Part shown: in pieces, positions 11,147 to 21,714 of the stretch
How the letters are laid out: every line of letters begins with the position of its first letter
Position numbering within the stretch: the first letter of the stretch is position 1
Source: Diabrotica undecimpunctata
Taxonomy: Eukaryota > Arthropoda > Insecta > Coleoptera > Chrysomelidae
Assembly: GCF_040954645.1 (NCBI RefSeq)
Contig: NC_092806.1
Location: forward strand, 25,569,644-25,633,643
Length of the DNA stretch: 64,000 nt
Reading direction: 5' to 3'
Notes under the pieces: generated by a model
The model's database searches: none
What the model was told of the DNA's origin: nothing
What the model saw: only the letters and a program-made list of their open reading frames with translations
Translations under genes and position numbers: made by a program

Positions 11147-12408
11147 TTTAAAATTTTTCTTAAAATCATACATGCCACAATTTACAAGAAATGCGAAGAA
11201 AATGTCGGTGAAATGCAATTCGGATTCCGCAATTCCATGGATACACGTGAAACACTTTTCACCTTACAAGTCCTACTTCAGAGATGCCGCGATGTCAGTT
11301 GTGATGTCTATATTTGTTTTATTGACTACGCCAAGGCATTTGACCGTTGTCAGCACCAGAAGATGGTCACCGCACTACAAAGAGTAGGGGATGAGAAGGA
11401 CATTCGGATCATCATGAATTTATACTGGAACCAGCGTGCTCAAGTCAAGGTCGAAGACCAGCTGACCGACCAAGTGAAGATCATGCGACGAGTAAGGCAA
11501 GGATGTGTGCTATCGCCGATTTTTTTCAATGTATACTCTGAGAAGATTTTTAATGAAGCCCTCACAAACCTAGACATGGGAATCCGAGTGAACGGTGAAT
11601 ACATCAATAATATCCGCTACGCCGATGACACTGTGTTACTAGCAACCAGCCTAAACGATCTGCAGGCCTTACTAGACCGAGTGTGAACTGTGAGCGTAAC
11701 ATACGGACTGAACCTTAATATTAAGAAAACTAAATTCATGGTTGTCAGCCGTACAAATTTAGATCCCAGGGCACTAATGGCAGGTAGCGAAGAGATCCAA
11801 AGAGTCGACAGATTTACTTACCTCGGAACTACCCTCAACGTACAATGGAACTACGCTCAAGAGATTAGATCCAGAATTGAAATAGCACGGTCTACATTTA
11901 TTAAGTTGAGATCCTTGCTGTGTTGCAGTGATCTCAGTTTGGGAACCAAGATGCGGATAGTGAGGTGCTACGTTCTTCTAGTGTTACTGTATGGAGTTGA
12001 AGCCTAGACACTGACGCAAGCCACTGAAAAACGAATCGAAGCCTTCGAGATGTGGATATACAGAAGGATACTAAAAATATCTTATGTGGACCATGTCACC
12101 AACTTTGAGGTCCTACAGCGCATGACAAAAGAAAAAGAAGTGCTTAAGTTAATAAAAAAACGTAAGCTTGAGTACCTCGGCCACGTGATGCGGAACGAAG
12201 AAAAATATCGAATTCTTCAACTCGTTATGCAGGGTAAAGTATTTGGCAGAAGGGGACCGGGACGCCGTCGTATCTCGTGGTTGAAAAATCTCCGACAATG
12301 GTTTGGGATGACCTCAGCGGAGCTGTTTCGCAGAGCAGTCAACAAAACCATGACAGCCTTGATGATCGCCAACATCCGGACCGGATAAGGCACTGAAGAA
12401 GAAGAAGA
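11147..12408 (+). mobile_element. 5'-truncated RTE-like retrotransposon, with 11-bp target duplication
   Basis: The direct repeat ACTCTTAACGA lies at 11136-11146 and 12409-12419 and flanks the element. The coding sequence starts within the RT fingers (QFGFRNSMDTRETLF), then CFIDYAKAFD (first catalytic Asp), RQGCVLSPIFFNVYSE, YADDTVLL (catalytic pair, about 11620), a YLG motif, and the C-terminal ILKISYVDHV, LEYLGHVMR and RISWLKNLRQWF motifs. It ends in (GAA)n at 12397-12408. Two stops interrupt it, TGA at 11684-11686 and TAG near 12004; both sit where relatives have Trp codons (TGG), so each is explained by one G-to-A change. Otherwise the frame is intact, so the insertion is recent relative to the gene it broke. 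Confidence 0.9.
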
Positions 12409-12471
12409 ACTCTTAACGAAGAGGAGCCGTTTCAATGTATGGACTTGGAAAAAAGAAATTTATATATGTAA

Positions 12472-14096
12472 TACTCTTATATTATTTATACACTAAACTC
12501 TTAAATATTTTTATTAGAATAATGATAAGTAATTCGATCAAAAGTCCACAAAAACATACAAATATGTATTTCTGTTGGTTAAACCGTTTTTATGCTAGTA
12601 TTAAGGGCACAACATAGATCACCTTTTTTAAATTGAAATTACTGATTTCCTGAAACTTCCCGTATTTTATAGAGTAAGCTTTTAGATAAATAAAATTTGT
12701 ATAATTAATGAAAAATAGAATAGTAATTTCTAATCTGAGTTTTAATGTATCTCATGTGTATGTTATCATGTAAAGTGTCCGAGTTCTCCGTGTTTGTGGG
12801 TGTAAAATATCGTCCGGTTTAGGTTAAGAATTGCATCTGATGCTTATTCATTTGCTTTTATAGTAGAGGTGGCATTTTTTCAGTGTCGAACGTGATATCC
12901 GTTTATTTCGTCCCAAGTGAACTAAGAGAACAATCTAAACGAATCTATTTAAAACTAGCTGGCCCGACAGACGTTATCCTGACTTAGCTATATTAGTCAA
13001 AAATGAATAGAATCTGGTCCATTACCGGGAACCAACATAATATGGCTTCAATTGGCCACGGACCCAACACAATCCAGAATCTTCACCTTTAAACTTTAAT
13101 GCTTTGGAATGTGGATACACAACGGCACTTCTACGTTGTTGATTTGGATTCCATCGATTCCGTTCAATTCTATTTTGTGATTGTGTTGTCCGCTTGTATA
13201 TATTTTTTGATTTGCTGCATTGCGAGTTTTACGACATAAGTTGTTAAATCTATTTGCTGTTTAAGAATAGTTAAGAGTACATAGTTTAAGAATCAAAATT
13301 ATGCTAAAAATAAAAAATTGACTTCCTTGGTGCTTCGGTATACCACTTGTTAGTATATTATCGTTATTACGACAGATTATCACCTGTCAATAGTTCACCA
13401 TAACGGATTTTTAAACTATGTTTATTTTGGCTACCCATGACGTGACATGGCGTGACGGTGGTTTGCCAACGCCGTCTTGTGGCGCTAGTTCCGCTTCGCT
13501 TCAAAAAAATGTGTCTGTTTTTAAGTTTTATTTGAAAAAAGATCATAATTTAAATCAATATCTCTTCATATCATCAATTAAAGAAAACACCACTACTTAT
13601 TCATTTATTATTTACATTTATCTACTACTAAAAATTTATTTTGTTGATACTTTCTTAAGTTACAAGAATACTGCATATTTTATCTTCCATCATTATTTTT
13701 TGTTAATTGTTTATATTTGGAATATTACGTAATTTTTTTATTCCTAAATGTGTTATTCTGGATTGTGTTATTATGTTTAAAGTATTAGGTATCTAGAATA
13801 AAAGAAAGCTCAGACATAGTCGACGAAGCAATAATATAACAAACTAACAAACATTGCATAGCTATCCAAAGTGTGCTTTGGCGACTTAAAATGATTCTTG
13901 TTTTGGTTCTTGGTATTAAAATATCAGTAGGAATATATTAGTTGAATAGTTTAATTTTTTTATTCTGAAGTTTTCTTGCTCATAAGCCACATTTAAGCGA
14001 GTTAATGTGTATTATGAGCGTTACTTCAGCCCATGAAGGTTACAGACAAGAAGATATTGGTTATCTGCGTATCCATTCGACTGTTTTTGTCGAATA
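12472..14096. other. no gene recognised
   Basis: AT-rich. The strings GGCCCGACAGACGTTATCCTG (about 12960) and a GC-richer GACGTGACATGGCGTGACGG (about 13438) look like remnants of dispersed repeats, but I cannot name them. No coding frame with motifs on either strand. Confidence 0.45.
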
Positions 14097-15165
14097 TTTT
14101 TTTTTTTTATTAACATTTAAGATTTTTACAATCTGTTTTGCAGTGAAAACAATAAGTAAAATTTTTTGTCTTTACATGACAGAGAGATGTAAGGTCCAGT
14201 GACCAAATCATCACGACACAAATTGGCTTTTTACCGGTAGGATGTGCACATACACTGATACGCGAGCACTAAAAGCGGCACTGATCACAATGGCTGGGTG
14301 CTGTTGAAGGCGTAACTCCCACTGCTGTAGGCTCTGTCAGGATAGGTGAGGTAGGTCCAAGGGGTCGAGAAGATTGTGTGCCAGGGTATTAGGATGCACC
14401 AGCAACCTGTTTTGATATTGTTCAGAAGTTTTTTTGCACTCTTCAGAGACTGTTAGTATCTGAAGATCTCTATGTATTGCATCATTCTGGATATACCAAG
14501 GTGCATTAGCGATTGTTCTCAGAGTTTTGGATTGAAATCTTTGTATTATCATAATATTAGATTTGCTAGCTGAAACCCAGAGCTGTGAGCCATATGTCCA
14601 AATGGGTTTTATTATTGTATTGTATATCAGCAGCTTGTTGTCAATAGATAGGTGAGAGTTTTTTCCCAACATCCAGTAAAGTTTTCTGTATAAAATTCCC
14701 AATTGAAGCCTTTTCGTCCATATATGTTTGGTACAAGTTAGACGTTTGTCAAGGTGAATACCTAAGTATTTTACGTCATGCTTTTGGGGCAAAGGATGTC
14801 CATTGAGGTTAACTTGTGGACATGTACCTCTTCTTAGAGTGAATGTAATTTGTGTAGATTTTGAGGGGTTTACTCTAATTCTCCAGAGTTTAAGCCATTC
14901 ATTTGTTTTGTTCAGATGTAGTTTCAGTCTCTCTGATGCTATTATTGGGTTGCTATGAGAGGCCAAGAAAGCAGTATCATCTGCGAATATTGCAAGCGTT
15001 AGGTTATTGCTTATTGGCAAGTCAGCCGTATATATCAGGTACAGAATCGGTCCGAGCACACTACCCTGAGGTACACCAGATAGGATGGGGTAGAGTTTTG
15101 TATAGGCTTCACTATATTTTACCAGATATCTCCTTTCTGTAAGGTATGATTGAAGCAGTTTAAAG
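14097..15165 (-). mobile_element. 5'-truncated Jockey-like non-LTR retrotransposon with poly(A) tail
   Basis: The minus-strand coding remnant (15165 to 14211) is followed by about 100 bp of 3' UTR and a T-run at 14097-14110 on the plus strand, which is the poly(A) tail. The 5' truncation at about 15165 lies in the RT palm. No target duplication was identified. Confidence 0.75.
14211..15165 (-). pseudogene. Jockey-like reverse transcriptase, C-terminal two thirds
   Basis: The frame opens at about 15163 and reads SGVPQGSVLGPILYLIYTAD (RT motif B), then IFADDTAFLA (catalytic motif C, about 14970), WRIRVNPSKSTQITF and KYLGIHLDKRLTCTKHI, typical of the Jockey clade. No RNase H follows, as in Jockey. 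A single TGA at 14335-14337 interrupts the frame, after which it continues (QSLQQWELRLQQHP...) to a TGA at 14211-14213. The interior ATG at 15059 is not a biological start; the protein is only the C-terminal portion of ORF2. Confidence 0.85.
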
Positions 15166-15699
15166 TAAGGGTAAGGTAAATTTTTCTTTAATTTGTACAG
15201 AAGTAAAGCGATATAATGAGACTGAAAAATACAAAGGTGACCTGGTGATGGGCAAAAAATAAGTACAACGCTAACAGATGAGCAATATTTAAGAGTTCAA
15301 TATTTGCGAAATACACTTACAGCTTCCAATTTCAAAAAAGAATTACTGATCATAATACAAGTTAATGTAAGTGTCAAAACAGAAACAAGAAAACTTTTAA
15401 AAGACAAACACATAGCATGATAACAGTAAAAATCTCCTGTTAGTGATTCCATAGTAAATTATGACGGAAAAACCAGGAAAAAAACCTCATAATACTATCC
15501 CGACATGGTAAGTATTTGGTCGTGCATTTAGTTTACCTTCAATAAACACCAAATTCTGATTTTATATGTTTTTTATTTAAAAAACCTAAATAAAGTATCC
15601 TCTATATATTATTGACTTACTAATACTGGTATTTTCCTTTTAATAACTTCCTCTTTTAATATAGTTAACCAAATCCTACTGCATTCTGCCGAGGAATTT
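15166..15699. other. no gene recognised
   Basis: AT-rich; no coding motifs on either strand. Confidence 0.5.
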
Positions 15700-18045
15700 G
15701 CGACACAATTTGTCTCATTTATAATTGGTTTCAAATGAGTGTAGAGTAATAAATCATGAAGTGTCATAAAATTTGCCTGAATTTCGGTGTCGTCATGGGC
15801 GTAGGCAAATGGACGGATGTCAACTTCGTCGTCAAAAATTGATGTACCTCAAAATATCATATTTTGGATATTTTGTGATAACCAATTTTATTTAATTTTT
15901 CGATTAACTTATTCTTCAAACTCGTATTCAATTATATGGTCATTAAAGCTAATTACATTTTTATTTATAAAAACAAATTCACTTCCTTACTGAACGAATA
16001 AAACCATTAGAAGAAACTGATAAGGGTATGACGCACCTCCTAATATTACTAAGAACTAAAATAAATCAACATGAAGACTAATAACGCGTAATGAGGTTTT
16101 ACTTACACTTTCATTATAATCCCTCTTTTATTTTATTATTATCATTCGACATTCGACATTCGAGTTAGTAATTGTTACTACACCAATTAAACGTACAGTA
16201 ATATTGTGATATAGAAATAGTGAAAAAGTTATAAAATGGCGACATTTACTCCAAAGAAAAGAGGTGTAAAAAATTCTCCGCTATCTGTTAGTGAAAAAGT
16301 TATAATTTTAAATGTATATGATTGCATAAAACACGATCACCCTAGTTTGTCTGTGCAAGAAAGTGTTGAGCGATGTGCCCGAATGACTGGAATTGGACAG
16401 TCCACGATTTTTAAATTATTGCGAGAAAGAAAGATATCAGGCCAGTTAAGTCCATGCAAGAGAAAATCAGGAAGACCAATAAAAATCTTAGGTGAAGACA
16501 CCAAACGTGACATTCGAAGAAAAGTTCATTCGTTTTATTTTAAAAAGGAAATACCCACCCTTGACAAAATACTAATGGAGATAAGCCAAAATAACGATAT
16601 TCCTTTGATATCCAGAAAACTTTTATGGAAAACTTTAAAAAGTATGAATTTTTCCTGGGAAAAGCACAATCGAAAGGCACTATTACTGGAAAGTGATGAA
16701 ATCATTTGCTGGAGACGAAAATATTTGAGAACCATAAAACAGTACCGCAGAGAGCACAAGAAAATTTTTTATCTTGATGAGACGTGGATAAACGAAGGTT
16801 ATATAGTCCAAAAAATGTGGCAAGATAAAAATGTAACAAGTGCTCGCCAAGCTTTCATAGAAGGCCTTTCGACGGGTATTAAAGTGCCTTCGGGAAAAGG
16901 GAAGAGGCTTATAATTGCTCACATTGGAAGCGAAGAAGGATTTTTAAAAGAAGGTTTGTTAAGCTTTGAGTCGTGTCGGACGGGAGATTATCATAAGGAC
17001 ATGAATTCGGATGTCTTCGAAGACTACTTCGGGGAAATGTTAAAATTTCTCCCAGCTGATTCGGTCGTGGTTATGGATAATGCAAGCTACCATTCAAGGC
17101 GCATAGAGAAGGTACCAACTTCAGCTTGGAGAAAGCAAGAAATTATTAACTGGCTGTCAAATAAAGGTATTCAGTTTGAGACGAATTCAATAAAGAAGGA
17201 ACTACTAGCCGTAGTAAAACAACATAAATCTCGCTTCATAAAATATGCCGTAGAAGATGTAGCAGAAAAGTATAAAGTAACTGTGCTACGCCTACCGCCA
17301 TATCATTGCGAATTAAATCCCATAGAACTTATATGGGCACAAGTTAAAGGATATGCTGCAAGGCACAATACCACATTTAAAGTGAAAGATGTCAAGGTAT
17401 TGTTTGATCAAGCCATTATGGAAATCACATCAGAAAACTGGCAAAAAGCAATCCAGCATGTTTTAAAAGAGGAAGATAAAATGTGGGAACTGGACAACTT
17501 GGTCGATCAGGTGGTTGACCCTATAATTATAACACCAGGGGATGATGACAGTTCTTCGGATGAAGACTATAGTGATGTAGAATTGTAATAACGTATCCAG
17601 TAAAGTTTTTGTAGTTTTTGTGAATAAATTGATTTAAACTCCCCACAAGTGTTTCAATATGTAAAGTTCATTCGTGTGTGTTTGTGAGTATTTCCCGATT
17701 TCGGTTCGTATATATTTTATTGTTACATTTTATATTTTTTTAATAACACTGTTCTGCTGTATTACATTTTTATTTCCTTTAATATGATTTTTAAGAATGC
17801 ACATTCTTTTGTCAATTAACCCACTAGCGCGCCTCTGGCTCAGTGTTTATCTGTCGATAACAATGGACTAATCCCTTAAAACAGGGTGATACCTACCTGC
17901 TCTTTATGAAACGACAGAATTTTGCAATGCGGACGGAATTTATTGACGGATTATTGACGGATTACCCTGTAGCGCTTTTGAATACTTCATGAGATTTTAT
18001 TACTCTACACTCATTAGAAATAGATTATAGCTTAATTAGAGCCGC
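15700..18045 (+). mobile_element. DD82E (Sailor-like) DNA transposon with intact transposase
   Basis: Imperfect inverted ends surround the transposase. AATGAGTGTAGAGTAATAAA at 15734 matches the inverse of 17996-18015 exactly, and similarity continues outward (TATAAT...TTTC) and inward (TCATGAAGT). Similarity fades near 15700 and 18045, so the exact termini and the expected TA target duplication could not be fixed. The transposase is uninterrupted. A polyadenylation signal AATAAA lies at 17623-17628, 35 bp past the stop. Confidence 0.65.
16236..17588 (+). CDS. DD82E (Sailor-like) transposase, 450 aa, apparently intact
   Basis: The ATG at 16236 is preceded by AAA and followed by G, a fair start context; the next ATG is far inside the DNA-binding region. 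Residues 15-75 look like a helix-turn-helix (QESVERCARMTGIGQSTIFK), followed by a basic KRKSGRP stretch. The DDE catalytic core follows: YLDETWIN (Asp181), VMDNASYH (Asp281) and LPPYHCELNPIELIW (Glu364). I counted 82 residues between the second Asp and the Glu, the spacing that names the DD82E/Sailor group of IS630/Tc1/mariner. The tail is acidic (GDDDSSSDEDYSD). The role would be binding the element's TIRs and catalysing cut-and-paste. No stop or frameshift was seen. Whether it is still active cannot be judged from sequence alone. Related broken copies flank 29.6-32.5 kb. Confidence 0.9.
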   Translation: MATFTPKKRGVKNSPLSVSEKVIILNVYDCIKHDHPSLSVQESVERCARMTGIGQSTIFKLLRERKISGQLSPCKRKSGRPIKILGEDTKRDIRRKVHSFYFKKEIPTLDKILMEISQNNDIPLISRKLLWKTLKSMNFSWEKHNRKALLLESDEIICWRRKYLRTIKQYRREHKKIFYLDETWINEGYIVQKMWQDKNVTSARQAFIEGLSTGIKVPSGKGKRLIIAHIGSEEGFLKEGLLSFESCRTGDYHKDMNSDVFEDYFGEMLKFLPADSVVVMDNASYHSRRIEKVPTSAWRKQEIINWLSNKGIQFETNSIKKELLAVVKQHKSRFIKYAVEDVAEKYKVTVLRLPPYHCELNPIELIWAQVKGYAARHNTTFKVKDVKVLFDQAIMEITSENWQKAIQHVLKEEDKMWELDNLVDQVVDPIIITPGDDDSSSDEDYSDVEL

Positions 18046-18179
18046 TTTTTTGATTTTTCTCTTTTTACCATCCGTTTCTTTTAGGACTATATTTGATTCA
18101 TTTCATTGAACATTATATTCATTATCCCATGCGTGTTTACATAATGCTTTAAAACAATAATAGATAAGTGACTCTTTAA

Positions 18180-19203
18180 ACCTGTACCTCAAATAGTCTT
18201 TAGAAACAAAAAATATCCACAATAGAAGCAGATGCCCAAGACAAATTTTCTCCAAGATACCCAAAAGAACAATAATCCCTTACACAAAAGCGAACATGAG
18301 ATGTAGAGGAACTGAAAAAATACAAATTTTTAGGCAAAAATCTACGAGAACTGTTTACCAACAAAAATAATGAATCAAGGCTTTTAAAAAATTTTGGACA
18401 TAACAATAGATAGAATACATCATTCTCTTAGAAACATGAAAAGTGACAAAGCCCCGAAAGAAGATTAAGTGGCAGTAACAACATTAAAGAAAGAAGGCAA
18501 AGAACTAATAGATTAAATACAGAAACTATTTAGGCTCTAATTTAAAGTCTATATAAACAGGAATCCCTGAAAAATTAAAGAACACTATGATGATCATCGT
18601 CCACAAATAGAGAGACTCAACTGACCTTGATAACTACCGACTTATACAAATACATGCATACTCATAAACAGGATGCAAAGAAAACTTGATTTCGAGCAAC
18701 CTCGGGAACAGGCTGGACTTCGCTCAGGGTATAGTTCGAATGATCACCTGCAGTGTCTAAAGACCTTAAATGAATTAAAGATCGAACATAACAGACTTTT
18801 TTTGCTGATTTTTATAGGCTTTTGCCTATAAGGATTCAGACAGAGTGGATATTGGCGTTAGAGTATAAAGTCATTAGAGCAATGAAGAATTGATTATCAC
18901 TACTTCAACATAGAAAAGGAAGTCCAACGTAGTAAGTCAAAGGTGGGGATATTCAAGAACACAATACAAGGCTTAAATGGGCATTTCAGGATGAAAGATG
19001 AACAAAGAAGATCCTGGAATAAACGGGAAGAAGTGATAAATACAAACAAGGCAGACCCTCCATCAGCTGATCAGATATCATCAAGAGAATATCGAGCAAT
19101 TGGGTTGCAAACTGTACAATATAAAAATTAATGAAAATCCTTGAGGAGGTCTATATCTGATTGTAGATGCAAAGAGTGGCCATATGATGATGACGATGAT
19201 GAT
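18180..19203 (+). pseudogene. heavily decayed non-LTR reverse transcriptase with GATGAT-rich 3' tail
   Basis: Fragments in several frames match the order of an endonuclease-RT protein. Visible pieces are NYRLIQIHAYS (RT start), KLDFEQPREQAGLRSGYSSN (motif 1, about 18685-18745), then FIGF where the first catalytic Asp is expected. Near the end are a C-terminal block and a tail of ATGATGATGACGATGATGATT at 19181-19201. Stops and frameshifts are frequent and the middle of the palm is deleted. Assigned as RTE- or CR1-like by motif order only. Confidence 0.55.
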
Positions 19204-20212
19204 TACGATCGTGACTGACGTAGTAGTTGACTGATCTCAGAAGTATAATGAATTTATTCTCAGAACATATCTTGCTTTGAATCCATTTGACCATAGAAGG
19301 TAGTATATCTTTGAATTCCATGCCGATATTCTTTTTATTTGCTTATTTTTTATTTTCACTATCATTCGGTTATTCCTCATTTTTGGATTTTCTGGATGCA
19401 AGTTCTCTGTCTTTCTCTGAGTAGAACGCCAGACCGCAAGAGTTCTCACTGAACGCCGAGATTTAAACGCTAGCAGTGTGCGTTATTAGATTAGAACGGA
19501 AGTACTACAAAGAACGTAGAACGCATGATCTAAACTTATTTAATTTAGGTGACAAAAACAATATAAAAATACTATACGTGATATTAACCGATTTGAATAT
19601 ATGTGATATATTTTTTTGGTCCTTTCCATCTCTAGTTGTATCCTACTGCATAAGGCCAAAGAGAACTTCGATTATTCTTGTGGAAAGATTCATAGCGGCA
19701 ATTTGTCGAGCATACTCCATGGTCGGTTGGACTTTCTGCAAGTGTGAATGGCAAGTGATTTTATATGTAGTCTAAACAGGTACAAATTTGCAATAAAGTG
19801 TGTAGCAGTCAGGTGTTTCCAGTCACTATTAACATGCACTTGTAAAGAAGGGGGATTTCAATATGAACTGTCGTTTCCAATTAATAGTTTCTGATCGTGA
19901 TGATAGTACTATTTAATTTTGAAATGAAAACATGAAATTTAATTCAACCTCTTTAAACTTAAAATGTATTTATTTTTGCTAGATCTATTTTATATACACA
20001 CGAATGCATAACTAGCAATCAGTTGTATAAGGTGGTTTTGTAGTAGATGTTTTATGAGTGACGAGGTTAAAACAAATAAATTTAGTATCATTTCAAAGAT
20101 TTTTACCGACATATTTAGTGCTTTACTAATAAATACCTGGTAACTGCACAGATAATGGATTTGTTTGTCCGAAAACGTTCTATGATGTAGCCCGAAAGGG
20201 TCTTTTTTAATA

Positions 20213-20220
<8 letters not shown>
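19204..20220. other. no gene recognised; short element end next to a TA tract
   Basis: AT-rich. At 20168-20210, read on the minus strand, CCTTTCGGGCTACATC...GAACG precedes the start of the (TA)n tract. It looks like the end of a dispersed repeat adjoining the microsatellite. Confidence 0.4.

Positions 20221-20261
<41 letters not shown>
20221..20261. repeat. (TA)n microsatellite, about 41 bp
   Basis: Uninterrupted alternation of T and A. Confidence 0.95.
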
Positions 20262-20264
<3 letters not shown>

Positions 20265-21714
20265 GATTCAAAAATATACACGGGGGTTTTAAAATGCAAA
20301 GGTAAGGAAAATTGACAAAGACTGTTATTTCTAGATATAAGCAAAAATATGTGATATCAGTGAATATTAAAAGAAACTTTATGATAAAAATTTGTATTTA
20401 AACAAATTCAGTGCACAAAGTTTTAGATTGTAATAAATAATAGTTTCAATATAGTTTCATAAATGGTTGCATATATTCAAAAATGAGGATTTTTACAAAA
20501 AATTGGAATATCCAAAACCGACCAACGGTCCAATGTTTCGGAAACCGGTGGACAGAGAAATAATTTATGCAGTCTGTTTGTTTGAGTATTATTCAAAAAA
20601 CCAGGAGGTACAAACGTGACGCATTTAATAAAAATTGAAAAATTGATTCTTGTGTTCGAAAATGCTAAGATTTGTTTGGTTTTGAGAGATTTAGTAGAGA
20701 GGGAAGTGGTATATTTGGTGTATTTTTTAAAGAAAAGTAGATGTTTATCTGTTCCTGGCTATCGAAAGATTAACATTGAAAGTAGAAAGAGTTCTGCATG
20801 CCAGAACGTTTTTTTAACGAAAAAAAGATTAAGCTGTGTTAAAAAAAAGTTTTTTTTTTTCTTTTTAAAGAAAGTAAAAGCAGTGGTGGTTTCTCTGTAT
20901 GCTGATCCAGACAAGTGGAACATTTGATTTCAACAGCATTTGTAAGTACCAATAAATTTATCATTGCATCGAGAGAATTTAGAATCTAGAGGATATAGGG
21001 GTTTTGGTTGGGACATATTTCGTTTTTGAGAGCAGATCCCAGGACTGGAGGTTAGCGAGCGAATCGATAACGGGGTCTAGATCATTTGTAGAACAATATT
21101 ATCTAAAGAGAAGTTTTTGAAACCTAACTGTAAATAATTAAAATTGATAAAGTGTGTTTTGTTTTTGATAAGTTCAGATAAATAGTATAGCTCATTTAAT
21201 AAAGAGGATTGAATTTTGGCTGCGCAGTTTCTTAATTGTCAGAATAAGGACAAAGTGATATCTATATTTGATTTTGTTTTTACATATGAAATAAACATTT
21301 TTCAATGTAGTTTATCAATATTGGATATTTTTTTAAACAATTGATATATATTTTTTATTTCCTTCTGCTCCTGATGTGTTTTCACAATATAATAAGGCAC
21401 AGGTATTTCTGAACTCAAACACGAACCCTTTGATTAAATTTAAACATTTAATTTAATGTTGGCGTCTACAATTAAGATTATTAATATATAATTTGCATCA
21501 AATACTTATTATATAAATTAAATGTTTCCGTCAAATGTCAAATTATTAAATGTTATAAAATCAGTAACTGTATTTAAATTTGTAGCCTTTAGCTAAAGGC
21601 TTCTGTCTTAAAGATAAAATAATGAAAAGGGATGGAATCCCTTTCACACTGTAACTCTTGAAGATCTCAGTCAGATAAGAGGAGAAACGAAACAAGCTGG
21701 ATTTTACATTCCCG
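20262..21714. other. no gene recognised
   Basis: AT-rich. A plus-strand open frame at 20616-20927 (103 codons, starting MTHLIKIEKL) has no recognisable motif, and poly-lysine/poly-phenylalanine stretches from A/T runs argue against it being a gene. Confidence 0.45.

Larger units (their letters stand above)
7889..12471 (+). pseudogene. spliced transposase-like gene, family unassigned, broken by three insertions
   Basis: Exons with canonical AG/GT edges are visible: 7889-7999 (GTAAGT donor), 9146-9430 and 9518 onward; phases join cleanly (ATC|G-AA and TTA|G-AT). The protein has a short N-terminal part, an acidic linker, then a Cys-containing core (RDCRFKCKDR, VCRGC, CHKCD) and the signature YSDSCGGQNRN near 10830, preceded by WHEAEGAKGANQIA. 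The last motif looks like part of a catalytic core. The C-terminus resumes after an RTE insertion at 12409 and stops at 12471. Damage: TAA at 9373-9375, a stop near 9652, frame changes around 10610-10725, an apparent deletion near 10905 and three retroelement insertions. I do not recognise the superfamily with certainty. Family knowledge: proteins like this recur in many copies in insect genomes, so I treat it as transposon-derived rather than a host gene. Confidence 0.65.

Noticed and set aside
18943..19131. Open frame of 62 codons as an independent small gene
   Set aside because: Lies inside the decayed RT remnant and continues its C-terminal pattern in one of several frames.
20616..20927. 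Open frame of 103 codons considered as a small gene
   Set aside because: No motif, A/T homopolymer-driven Lys and Phe runs, no splice or promoter context.
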